DNA from: Bacteriovorax sp. MedPE-SWde
GTDB lineage: Bacteria > Bdellovibrionota > Bacteriovoracia > Bacteriovoracales > Bacteriovoracaceae
DNA: 64,000 nt
Direction: 5' to 3'
Assembly (NCBI GenBank): GCA_001874305.1
Contig: MPCU01000005.1
Coordinates: 186,001-250,000, forward strand
Under the pieces are notes generated by a model. That model was given only the letters and a program-made list of their open reading frames with translations. It searched no databases and was not told the DNA's origin. The translations under genes and the position numbers were made by a program. Positions 25,919 to 33,546 of the stretch are shown here, one piece after another. How positions within the stretch are numbered: position 1 is the first letter of the stretch; each line of letters begins with the position of its first letter.

Positions 25919-27280
25919 ATGTTTTATATAGTCGTCATATGTACACTGATTCTCATATTAGACCATTTTCTTAAATCAAAGAAATTAAACATCTCTAGGC
26001 TCTTAACAGTAATTCCTCTAGCTATTATTCCACTTGCAAATATCACTGGTATTAGCTTAGATCTAATATTCAACTTGCCAATACTTTTAACTGTATTTCT
26101 ATTGTTGGATACTAAATTAACTATTGATAAGAAGTTAATTGGCTTACTGCCGTCATACATACTTTGTGTTCCTGGATACAACCAACTAGTTCTGATTTTT
26201 CAAATGATATACTTCATGAACTTTTGTAGTGATAGAGAGGATCGTGGAACATCCCTTTTACAATCTGTAATATTTATCGTTGGAATTTATATTGAAAGTA
26301 GCTATGTATCAACGATTATGATTTCACTTGGGATTGGACTAATGCTGTTTGACTATGGTCGCAATAGTAGCTTTGCCCTAAGAAAACTATATAGTGTTGT
26401 AGTAATGTTGTTTTTAAGTACAGGGACACTTCATATAAGTACTCAACTAAATTTTTACCTTATTGGTCTAGCACTACTTGTGTATTTAATGTCCATAAGT
26501 AAGAAAAATATTGAAAGAAATGGATTAATCTTTCTTATTATCGTAAATAGTTATTTCATAAGTTCTAAGCAAATTATTAACATGCTAAACATTTACTTTG
26601 TTTATATATTCTTATGTGATCTTGTAGAGTTTATAATTAATAAATACGGTAGAAAAAACAGTAAGGAATATCTAGATCTTCTCAGAAGAGGGAGTGTTTT
26701 ATCTCCACATATTCTATTCTTATTAGTAATAGGCAATGGTGGTGAGTTTCAAACCTTTTCTAATATTTGTCTTTCTGTAGTAATAGTTTTAAACATCCTA
26801 TTCTCAGATATATCAAAAGATATAAAAGATAGATTCCTACAGAAACTAATAGTAGCTTCCCTATTTATAACATTAATATTTATGCCTTTTGGTAATAGCT
26901 CTGGAAACTTTCTGTTCTTAAATAGTAGTGAGTTTTTAGAGTATGGAACTTGGACTAATACAACAGTAACAATCTACGTACTTATTGCGATCTTTTCTAT
27001 TATTTTTCTTATTCTAAGTGAGAGGATTAAAGCGGTTTTAGACCCTATGGTATTCAAGGTCGATTTCACAAATGGTAAGAGAACAGAATTAATATATAAC
27101 AATATAAATTTGATGCTAGAAAAAGATATAACTAAATATGATCGTAAAAAAATAAAGCATCGTAGGCCATTATTTATTGAAATGTTATTAATCTTTGCTG
27201 AATTTATAACAGAGAGATTACCTGTTACGGTATGGGCAATAATTCTTTCACTCTTAATCACTATGGTTGTATCTATATGA
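25919..27280 (+). CDS. Divergent NuoL-like membrane protein (second set, L position)
   Basis: 453 residues (NuoL here is 730) with roughly 11-13 membrane helices. TGISLDLIFNLPILLTVFLL (43-62) aligns with the NuoL opening GIYIDNMTAVMLVMV. FQMIYFMNFCS (94-104) aligns with FWELMGFCS of TM5, with Ile in place of the pump Glu. After the helical core comes a basic cytoplasmic stretch (about 375-420) and a final hydrophobic anchor, recalling the NuoL C-terminal arrangement. The WLPDAMNGPTP block is not found. The gene starts 1 base after the K-like gene and overlaps the next by 4 (ATGA). Confidence 0.62.
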   Translation: MFYIVVICTLILILDHFLKSKKLNISRLLTVIPLAIIPLANITGISLDLIFNLPILLTVFLLLDTKLTIDKKLIGLLPSYILCVPGYNQLVLIFQMIYFMNFCSDREDRGTSLLQSVIFIVGIYIESSYVSTIMISLGIGLMLFDYGRNSSFALRKLYSVVVMLFLSTGTLHISTQLNFYLIGLALLVYLMSISKKNIERNGLIFLIIVNSYFISSKQIINMLNIYFVYIFLCDLVEFIINKYGRKNSKEYLDLLRRGSVLSPHILFLLVIGNGGEFQTFSNICLSVVIVLNILFSDISKDIKDRFLQKLIVASLFITLIFMPFGNSSGNFLFLNSSEFLEYGTWTNTTVTIYVLIAIFSIIFLILSERIKAVLDPMVFKVDFTNGKRTELIYNNINLMLEKDITKYDRKKIKHRRPLFIEMLLIFAEFITERLPVTVWAIILSLLITMVVSI

Positions 27281-28149
27281 AAAACTTAAACCTATCAAAT
27301 ATTAGTAAACACTTAATACTAGTTATAATTAGTGTTTTAAGTATTTTCTTATATGTAAATATGGGAATTCAAGAGATAACGAATCTTTCTTTATACGAAC
27401 TTTATTTCTCTAAAAGCTTTTTTAATATTTTTATTGGATTAGATCATTTAACAATATTAATGATTATACCTTTTTGTATAACTTTTTCTAATGGATATAA
27501 GTTAAATAGTGTCCTTCAGTTCTTGATCTATAGTATTCTCTTTTTAATTTCACCCTCAATCTATTTTCAAATACTATGGGCATATCTACTTTTGTCAGCA
27601 ATGAATGACCAAAGAGGTAAGAAGAACTTATTGTTTACTTTAATATCAATAGCTTTAATAGGAATACTCTTAAGGGCTACAGATTACTCTATTCAATATT
27701 ATGTCCCGTTTATAATCATAACTGCTAGATCTTTGTTTAAAAGAACGTCGATTGTATTTGATATAATTTCTTTAGCCTTTTGTATAAATACTTTACAGCT
27801 TCCTGGAGCAGTTCCTGAATTGTGGAATAACATATTCTTTGTTCTGGTATTTCTTATAGGTCGTATAAAAGAAAACTCAAGAGATGAATTAACTCTCTTT
27901 GCTTTTTGGGCCTTGTTTTCAGGCTTCCCTGTTCACTTAGTAGTAACTATCTATGCTCTTTCAATCTATAGAAAGAGCCTTGGTAAAATAGAAATCAAGC
28001 CTGAGATCAATAATCTTATAATGGCCACTCAACTATTTATCTACATATTTATATTGTATAGTTCACATCAAAAAGCATTACTATTGGTATTTCCACTTCT
28101 TATGGCCTTTAGGTACGTTAGTGAGGAAACTAAAGAGATGAGGTTATAA
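27277..28149 (+). CDS. Divergent NuoM-like membrane protein (second set, M position)
   Basis: 290 residues (NuoM here is 511) from the ATG at 27277, which overlaps the previous stop as ATGA; the longer frame from 27232 lies inside that gene. FFNIFIGLDHLTILMII (48-64) is a close counterpart of FNIFYHLAVDGISLPMIL in nuoM. ILWAYLLLSAM (99-109) matches YVYWEVMLIPM, with Trp kept and the essential Glu144 replaced by Ala102. Roughly eight to nine helices remain. The second half of the antiporter repeat seems reduced or missing. Confidence 0.7.
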   Translation: MKNLNLSNISKHLILVIISVLSIFLYVNMGIQEITNLSLYELYFSKSFFNIFIGLDHLTILMIIPFCITFSNGYKLNSVLQFLIYSILFLISPSIYFQILWAYLLLSAMNDQRGKKNLLFTLISIALIGILLRATDYSIQYYVPFIIITARSLFKRTSIVFDIISLAFCINTLQLPGAVPELWNNIFFVLVFLIGRIKENSRDELTLFAFWALFSGFPVHLVVTIYALSIYRKSLGKIEIKPEINNLIMATQLFIYIFILYSSHQKALLLVFPLLMAFRYVSEETKEMRL

Positions 28150-29150
28150 TGATATCTGAATATTATTTACTAATTTTCTTATACCCAATTTCTTATGCTC
28201 TTTTTCAAGTGTCTAAAAAGTTGAAGATTGATGAGTCGATATCGTTGAAGTTTCTTTTTACATCATTCTTCTTTGTGTTTTATGGTTTATTTTCAACTTA
28301 TGTCGTAAGTAGTACTGAGAATGGTTACTTGTTCATGACAACTATTATCTATAGTTTAGCGATTTTTAAAGATGATTTAACCCTATCTAATATTTATAAA
28401 TACTTCACATACTATTGGTTATCGCTTCTTCTTATTTGGGGCTTTATCAGCTTTACAGATACACTTTTAATTTTAGGTGTAATCCCTCTGTTAATGGCCA
28501 ATAAGAAAACAAATATGGTTATTGGAAAGTTAGTTATTTGGTTGAGTCTTGTATTCTTCAATAACTTGATTCCACAAATTGGAGTTGGAGAAGGTCTTAT
28601 TTTTAAAAATTGGCTTATCGAATTATTCTTTGTTTTATTGGCATTATTAACTATCCCAGATGAAGATAGAAAACATCACAGTAATTTACTCCAGTATCTT
28701 TTGTGTCTTGGGGTCTTCCATATGGCATTGGCCAATTTTGGAATGATGCCTTCAACGTTTGTAAAACTACTTATTGTAGGTCAATTAGTGTCGCTTTTTA
28801 TGTATTTAAAAACGGAAGAACTGAAGTACTTAACAACTGGTTTAATCTTTGGGTCATTAGTACTAATACCGTACGAAGGTGTTTCAACGTTAACTCAAAT
28901 GTCGCTAGTCGCTTATGGTGCTGTGTTCATCTATGATAAATATAAATTGAACTACGTGAGACAAGTTTATACAGCCGCACATTTAACAGTTTGTCTCTAT
29001 ATTTTCTACTTAATCTATAAAGTTGACTTAAATGGTTCTCCATATGTAACAGTTTCGACAGTTATATTATTTGGTCTAATAGCGATAAATTTTATGTTTA
29101 GAGAGAGATTATTCTTATCTCGAAAACTGATCAAATTTAACCACGGTTGA
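28149..29150 (+). CDS. Divergent NuoN-like membrane protein (second set, N position)
   Basis: 333 residues (NuoN here is 491) with about ten membrane helices; start overlaps the previous stop (TAATG). KIDESISLKFLFTSF (26-40) parallels VIDSFGTLAKM. IYSLAIFKDD and then YKYFTYYWLSLLLIWGFIS (83-101) parallel SYVMASLKKND and LKYSLYGGITAGIMLFGMS, sharing the Lys-Tyr pair. The TM5 Glu position is Leu61 in ungapped alignment; the nearest acid is Glu57. It closes the second set and is the last gene before a possible promoter at 29147-29175. Confidence 0.65.
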   Translation: MISEYYLLIFLYPISYALFQVSKKLKIDESISLKFLFTSFFFVFYGLFSTYVVSSTENGYLFMTTIIYSLAIFKDDLTLSNIYKYFTYYWLSLLLIWGFISFTDTLLILGVIPLLMANKKTNMVIGKLVIWLSLVFFNNLIPQIGVGEGLIFKNWLIELFFVLLALLTIPDEDRKHHSNLLQYLLCLGVFHMALANFGMMPSTFVKLLIVGQLVSLFMYLKTEELKYLTTGLIFGSLVLIPYEGVSTLTQMSLVAYGAVFIYDKYKLNYVRQVYTAAHLTVCLYIFYLIYKVDLNGSPYVTVSTVILFGLIAINFMFRERLFLSRKLIKFNHG

Positions 29151-29175
29151 TTTTTTTGTAATGCATTAACATAAT
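29147..29175 (+). promoter_or_regulatory. Candidate promoter giving a leaderless GYF/TPR transcript
   Basis: TTGATT (29147-29152), 17-base spacer, CATAAT (29170-29175). The expected transcription start, 7 bases after the -10 box, is the A of the ATG at 29182. No Shine-Dalgarno is present before that ATG. Confidence 0.4.
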
Positions 29176-29181
29176 GTAATT

Positions 29182-32100
29182 ATGAGGAAATACCGAGTTA
29201 AGAATGATGACGGTAGAGTTTTGGGCCCATTCTCCAAAGGTCAACTTGAAGAACTATATATAAAGAATCAAATATCTGAAACAAGTCTGTTTCAAGTCTT
29301 CCCTGTTGGTGACTGGGAAAAACTAAATGATCTTAGCGAAATTAAATCTGTGTTTGCTCAAATGTCTGCTGAGGCAGAGACTGTAACAAAGACAATACCT
29401 GTAGTGGAAAAAGATCCAGGGGTAAAGGAAAAATCTAAGCCACCTGTTGAAGAGAATACTGCTTTTAGGGAATTTAAATTTAGTAATCAAAATGATGAAC
29501 CCGTCGATTATTCAAACTTTGAAAAAGAAATGAAGCCGGAAGTGGAAACTGAGCCAGAGGTTCCTGCTGGATTTGATAAAACGGTCGTCGTTAAAAGGCC
29601 TTCTGCTCCAGTGAATATCGATAAGACCGTTGTTGTTAATAAGAATACCCTTGCTGAGCTAGACGTGGATATTGAAGATGATGTTGATAGTGAAGTTGAA
29701 TCTGAAGCTGCTCCAGTGGAACCTGTAAAACCGGTAGAACCAGTTGTTGAAGAAATTAGTACTGACGACAAGACCATGATTGCTAACGTAAAAGATCTTC
29801 TGCCAGAAACAAATAGTATCGAAGACGATATTGCAGAGATAGAAAGTAAACTTAGAAGCTCCGAAGTTGAAGGTAACGTAGAACAAAAAAGAAGAAGTAA
29901 GAAAAAAGAACCAAAAAGAAGAAAAGAAGAAAAAGGAAAACTAAAAAGTAAGAAGAATCTTAGTGTTGCGCTATTTCTTGTAATTGCTCTAGTATTCTTA
30001 ATGCCAGATGATAAAGAGGAAAAGGTTACAAAAGTTCTTCGTCCTAAAATATCATTTCCAGTTGCTGAAGCTTATAAGAAGCCGGCAGAAAGTAAGCAAA
30101 AATTAAAAGAAGGAATTGAGAAATTCTATGTTGGTGGATACATCAATACTATTAAATCTACAGGTTTCTTTAAAAGATCATTAGAACTACAGTTTAGAGA
30201 TAACGAAGCTCTCTCATACCTTATCTATGCCTATAGTAAGTTACTTCCGGAATCAGGGAATGCTCTTCGAGATGGAAAGACTTTATTCAAACTAATTAAT
30301 ATTCAAAGGCCTAAGATTCTAAGTGATTCGAATATGGCACTAGGTACAGCAGGTTTCTATTCGTTCTTTGGCAAGCATGACACTGCAATTTATTACATAG
30401 AAAACTATTTAAGGCTTAATAAACCAACTCCTCTATTATTTGCAAGATATCTAGAAGAGCTACTTGCGGTTGGGAACTATGTTCAAGGCCAGAAAATCTT
30501 TGATAAGTTAGTAAAAGCAAAACGCAAAAAGTTTGAAGTCATTAGGGCCTTAACAAAGTTTTATATAGCAAATGAAAAACTTGATGAAGCTTTAAAATTA
30601 GCTCAAAGCTATCATGAAAAATATATAACTAACTATAAGTTCTTAACTCTATATGGAAACTTATTATTAAAGAAACAAAATTATAAGAAATTAGTAAAAA
30701 TAACAAAGTACCTCATTGAAAATAAAGGAGGAGGATCACCTTACGTATATTCAGAAGCATTAAAATTTATGGGTTATATCGCAATCTATAAAGGTAAGAC
30801 TGAAGATGTTGCAAAGTATTTTAAAGCATCATTAAAGTATCATGATTCTGAAGAGTTAAAAGGTGTTCTTGCATCTCTTGATATCGCAGGTACAGATCTT
30901 TCAAAAGAAATTATTAAGAAAAGCAAGATAGAAGTCTTGATTAAAAAATCTATGGCTGAAGCAAAGAACTTGGAATGGGACAAGGCATTTCAATATGCAG
31001 TGGAAGCGAGTGATTTAGATGAAATGAATTTGGCCTCTCAGCTATATATGGCAAGTATTCAATCAAGGCGAGGATATCTTAACTCGGCCATTAAAACATT
31101 GAATAATCTAAGAGAAAAATATCCAACAAACAGGCATGTGAATTATGAGTTGGTAATGGCCAATATCAGATCTTTTAAAAAGTCTGAAGCCAAGAGACTT
31201 ATTGCTACTTTATCGACAATACCTAACTTTAAAAGCTCTTTTGAGTACTTGGCGATCCTAGGGCATTACTATGCTTTAGCAGGCAATAGTAAACTTTCAT
31301 TTGAAAGATTTAAAGGTGCCATTCAAAAGAACCCGTTAAGAGATGATATTTACTATGAGATGGCGTTAGTTGCTTATGTAAACAAGAAGTTTAAAAAGTG
31401 TAAGCAGTTTCTAAATGAAGCACAATTATTAGACCCTAGAAATATTCAGTATAAAATTTTATACAGTAAAATTATATTTGAAGAGGATGGTATTGAAACT
31501 GCTATTGGATATTTAAGAAACCAACTAGAAAAGTTCAAGGATAGTCCTCAGATTCTTGGTCAGATAGCTGTCTTCTACTATAAAGATCAAAGTATTGAAG
31601 AGTACAAAGAGTACCGAGAAAGACTGGAGAGGCTCTCAACAAAAGATGAAGGTCTTTATCGATTCCTAGTAGAAACATCAGAACTAGAGAAGAATGATAA
31701 GTCGATAATAGAAAGTGCTGAAAAGTTATTAATCATATCACCTGGAAGTCTTGATATTAGAATGACATTGGCCAGCTCTCTAACAAGGATGGGAAAACAT
31801 CAGGCGGCAATAGATCAACTAAATGAAGTTGAAGAGCGCCTTAATTCTTATCCAAAGGTTAATTATTTTAAAGCAAAGATTTATATTATAAATCGAGATT
31901 ATAAGAAGTCTGAGTTTGCGGCTAAGAAAGAAATTGAGCTGAATCCATCTTCAGAATATGGATACTATATTCTAGGAGAAACTTATTTAAAAACAAAGAA
32001 TTATGCCCAGGCGAAAAAGAATCTAGAGAAAGCTATCCAATTACGTCCTGACTTTTATGAATGTTTACTGTCATTAGGTTGGTTAAAGTTCAAGCAGGGT

Positions 32101-32304
32101 TATTATCCAGCAGCTCGTGAACTCTATCAAAGAGCATTAAGGCAGAGACCAAGTGACCCAGAGATTCATAAGAGACTTGGCTATGTATATAAAGAGATTG
32201 GACAGAGTGCTATGAGTATTGAGGAATTTAAGACTTATTTAAACTTGAATCCTGTTGCACCAGATCAAAATAAAATCAAAAGACTTATAAGACAAATGCA
32301 GTAA
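29182..32304 (+). CDS. GYF-domain / TPR membrane protein
   Basis: 1040 residues. Residues 1-50 are a GYF_2 (DUF4339-like) module: YRVKNDDGRVLGPFSKGQLE then a Trp in GDWEKL. Residues 60-230 are acidic, Pro/Glu-rich and probably unfolded, with DKTVVV at 132-137 and 147-152 and DKTMIA at 196-201. A Lys/Arg-rich stretch (236-258) precedes one membrane helix (about 260-275). The remaining 760 residues are TPR repeats, clearest near the C-terminus (AQAKKNLEKAIQLRPDFYEC, AARELYQRALRQRPSDPEI). The GYF half is predicted cytoplasmic and the TPRs periplasmic. GYF plus disordered linker is also known from the myxobacterial motility protein GltJ/AgmX; a similar role is speculation. Confidence 0.8.
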   Translation: MRKYRVKNDDGRVLGPFSKGQLEELYIKNQISETSLFQVFPVGDWEKLNDLSEIKSVFAQMSAEAETVTKTIPVVEKDPGVKEKSKPPVEENTAFREFKFSNQNDEPVDYSNFEKEMKPEVETEPEVPAGFDKTVVVKRPSAPVNIDKTVVVNKNTLAELDVDIEDDVDSEVESEAAPVEPVKPVEPVVEEISTDDKTMIANVKDLLPETNSIEDDIAEIESKLRSSEVEGNVEQKRRSKKKEPKRRKEEKGKLKSKKNLSVALFLVIALVFLMPDDKEEKVTKVLRPKISFPVAEAYKKPAESKQKLKEGIEKFYVGGYINTIKSTGFFKRSLELQFRDNEALSYLIYAYSKLLPESGNALRDGKTLFKLINIQRPKILSDSNMALGTAGFYSFFGKHDTAIYYIENYLRLNKPTPLLFARYLEELLAVGNYVQGQKIFDKLVKAKRKKFEVIRALTKFYIANEKLDEALKLAQSYHEKYITNYKFLTLYGNLLLKKQNYKKLVKITKYLIENKGGGSPYVYSEALKFMGYIAIYKGKTEDVAKYFKASLKYHDSEELKGVLASLDIAGTDLSKEIIKKSKIEVLIKKSMAEAKNLEWDKAFQYAVEASDLDEMNLASQLYMASIQSRRGYLNSAIKTLNNLREKYPTNRHVNYELVMANIRSFKKSEAKRLIATLSTIPNFKSSFEYLAILGHYYALAGNSKLSFERFKGAIQKNPLRDDIYYEMALVAYVNKKFKKCKQFLNEAQLLDPRNIQYKILYSKIIFEEDGIETAIGYLRNQLEKFKDSPQILGQIAVFYYKDQSIEEYKEYRERLERLSTKDEGLYRFLVETSELEKNDKSIIESAEKLLIISPGSLDIRMTLASSLTRMGKHQAAIDQLNEVEERLNSYPKVNYFKAKIYIINRDYKKSEFAAKKEIELNPSSEYGYYILGETYLKTKNYAQAKKNLEKAIQLRPDFYECLLSLGWLKFKQGYYPAARELYQRALRQRPSDPEIHKRLGYVYKEIGQSAMSIEEFKTYLNLNPVAPDQNKIKRLIRQMQ

Positions 32305-32309
32305 ATGTC

Positions 32310-32338
32310 TTGACAAATAAGTTAGAAAGCCTTATTAA
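32310..32338 (+). promoter_or_regulatory. Promoter of the tRNA-Ser pair
   Basis: TTGACA (32310-32315), a 17-base spacer and TATTAA (32333-32338), about 60 bases upstream of the first tRNA. Confidence 0.75.
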
Positions 32339-32397
32339 TTTAGAACTTACTTTTTTTAGTAAAGCTCTTTTAAATTTACGTTTACGTAGTTATATGC

Positions 32398-32485
32398 GGA
32401 GGATTGGCTGAGTGGTCGAAAGCGGCGGTTTTGAAAACCGTTGACCCGAAAGGGTCCGCAGGTTCGAATCCTGTGTCCTCCGCCA
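32398..32485 (+). tRNA. tRNA-Ser (anticodon UGA)
   Basis: Acceptor GGAGGAT pairs with GTCCTCC, followed by discriminator G and encoded CCA. The anticodon arm GGCGGTTTTGAAAACCGT presents TGA. The variable arm (TTGACCCGAAAGGGTC) is long, as in class II serine tRNAs. The T-loop GGTTCGAATCC is standard. Confidence 0.96.
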
Positions 32486-32546
32486 TTTTTTTGAGCTGTT
32501 TTTGACACACTTCATTACATTTCAGAAAAATCAAATTACAATATAT

Positions 32547-32638
32547 GGAGACGTGGCCGAGTGGCCGAAGGCAACGCCTTGCTAAGGCGTCGTACGGGTC
32601 AAACTGTACCGTGAGTTCGAATCTCACCGTCTCCGCCA
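32547..32638 (+). tRNA. tRNA-Ser (anticodon GCU)
   Basis: Acceptor GGAGACG pairs with CGTCTCC, with G and CCA at the 3' end. The anticodon arm ACGCCTTGCTAAGGCGT presents GCT. A long variable arm (CGTACGGGTCAAACTGTACCG) and T-loop GAGTTCGAATCTC complete a class II tRNA. It lies 61 bases after tRNA-Ser(UGA), so the two are probably co-transcribed. Confidence 0.96.
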
Positions 32639-32645
32639 TTTAAAA

Positions 32646-32674
32646 AGGTTAGCTTAGCAGCTAGCCTTTTTTTT
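32646..32674 (+). terminator. Rho-independent terminator after the tRNA-Ser pair
   Basis: AGGTTAGC (32646-32653) pairs with GCTAGCCT (32660-32667, one G-T pair), followed by a T run to 32674. Confidence 0.88.
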
Positions 32675-32698
32675 CGCCTTTTAAAGGAGTTTGTTCAA

Positions 32699-33532
32699 AT
32701 GAAACCCATTAATACTCGAGTTAGCTTTTGGTTGGTTATAACTGTAATTACGTGGCTTATATTTAGCGTAATTTACTGGTTGGTTCCTAAGTCTTTTAAA
32801 GTAACCGATGTAAGGGATGAGCTGTTCCTAGAAAAGTCTCAAGTAACAATATCACTTGTCCTTGAATCTCTATTTGAAATTGAAAAACAAGAATGTAATT
32901 TTAGAAACGATAATATTTATTGTCGAGCAAGATTAAAGGCTCGAGAGTTTTGTTATGATAGTAAAGTATGTGTAACAGATAAGGTCGACATAGTTCTTGC
33001 TACTAACTCAATAGATTCTAGTTCAATTAATGCTTCTCTATATCTGTTTGATAGTAGCGAAAAAGAGAGAAAATTTTCAAAAGATCAGTTGGTAATAAAG
33101 TGGCCTAAGCTTGAGCAGTATATTCTAAAGACAAGAGGCTTCTATGTTGAAATTCCCAAGACACTTAACTTCTCTCTAATTAAAAATAAAAAAGTTAAGA
33201 ATGCTAACTTGTCTAAAAACTTTTTAGATATTGTACGAAGAGAGAACTTGAGTGAGATTAGAAATCAAATCTTCTTAAATGTAGATACGCCTAAGAATTA
33301 TTTTGAAGAGCTAGAGTCTGTTTTGGTTTCTTATACAAATAGACCAAACTTTTATAGATCATTATACTTTAGTGGTATAACTTTGTTGTCCATTGGCTAT
33401 GGAGATATAGTTCCAGTATCAACATTTGGAAGAATGATGGCAATCCTGGAAGGGTTTATTGGATTGGTTCTAATGGCGATTATTGCTGTTGTTTTTTACG
33501 ACGGATTAAGAAATAGAAAGGGCCAGGAGTAA
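32699..33532 (+). CDS. Potassium-channel-like protein with large extracytoplasmic domain
   Basis: 277 residues; AAGGAG upstream of the ATG. TM1 is at about 8-30 (FWLVITVITWLIFSVIYWLV). A pore helix and selectivity filter TLLSIGYGDIVP are at 228-239 (GYGD 233-236), and TM2 is at about 248-268. This is the two-helix KcsA/MthK layout. Unusually, about 180 residues separate TM1 from the pore helix, where ordinary two-TM channels have a short turret. That domain contains four clustered Cys (about 65-95) that could form disulfides outside the membrane. No cytoplasmic RCK domain follows. The channel fold is well supported; ion, gating and ligand are unknown. Confidence 0.82.
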   Translation: MKPINTRVSFWLVITVITWLIFSVIYWLVPKSFKVTDVRDELFLEKSQVTISLVLESLFEIEKQECNFRNDNIYCRARLKAREFCYDSKVCVTDKVDIVLATNSIDSSSINASLYLFDSSEKERKFSKDQLVIKWPKLEQYILKTRGFYVEIPKTLNFSLIKNKKVKNANLSKNFLDIVRRENLSEIRNQIFLNVDTPKNYFEELESVLVSYTNRPNFYRSLYFSGITLLSIGYGDIVPVSTFGRMMAILEGFIGLVLMAIIAVVFYDGLRNRKGQE

Positions 33533-33540
33533 CCTGACCC
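33520..33540. terminator. Imperfect hairpin between convergent genes
   Basis: GGGCCAGG (33520-33527) pairs, with one mismatch, with CCTGACCC (33533-33540). It overlaps the channel gene's stop and lies just past the RND gene's stop on the other strand. The T tract is poor in both directions, so its activity is uncertain. Confidence 0.4.
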
Positions 33541-33546
33541 AAAAAA

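Noticed and set aside
24022-29150. Second membrane set as Mrp antiporter or hydrogenase-4/Fpo-type cluster
   Set aside because: The order and sizes match A-H-J-K-L-M-N of the adjacent nuo genes, including separate A-, J- and K-like proteins, which Mrp and Hyf clusters do not reproduce. Only a profile search could exclude this fully.
29508-29886. Ser/Thr-rich minus-strand ORFs inside the GYF/TPR gene
   Set aside because: They are shadows of the Glu/Val/Pro-rich linker on the coding strand.
32382-32639. 85-codon minus-strand ORF (MAETVRFELTVQ...)
   Set aside because: It is the antisense translation of the two tRNA-Ser genes, a well-known false protein call.
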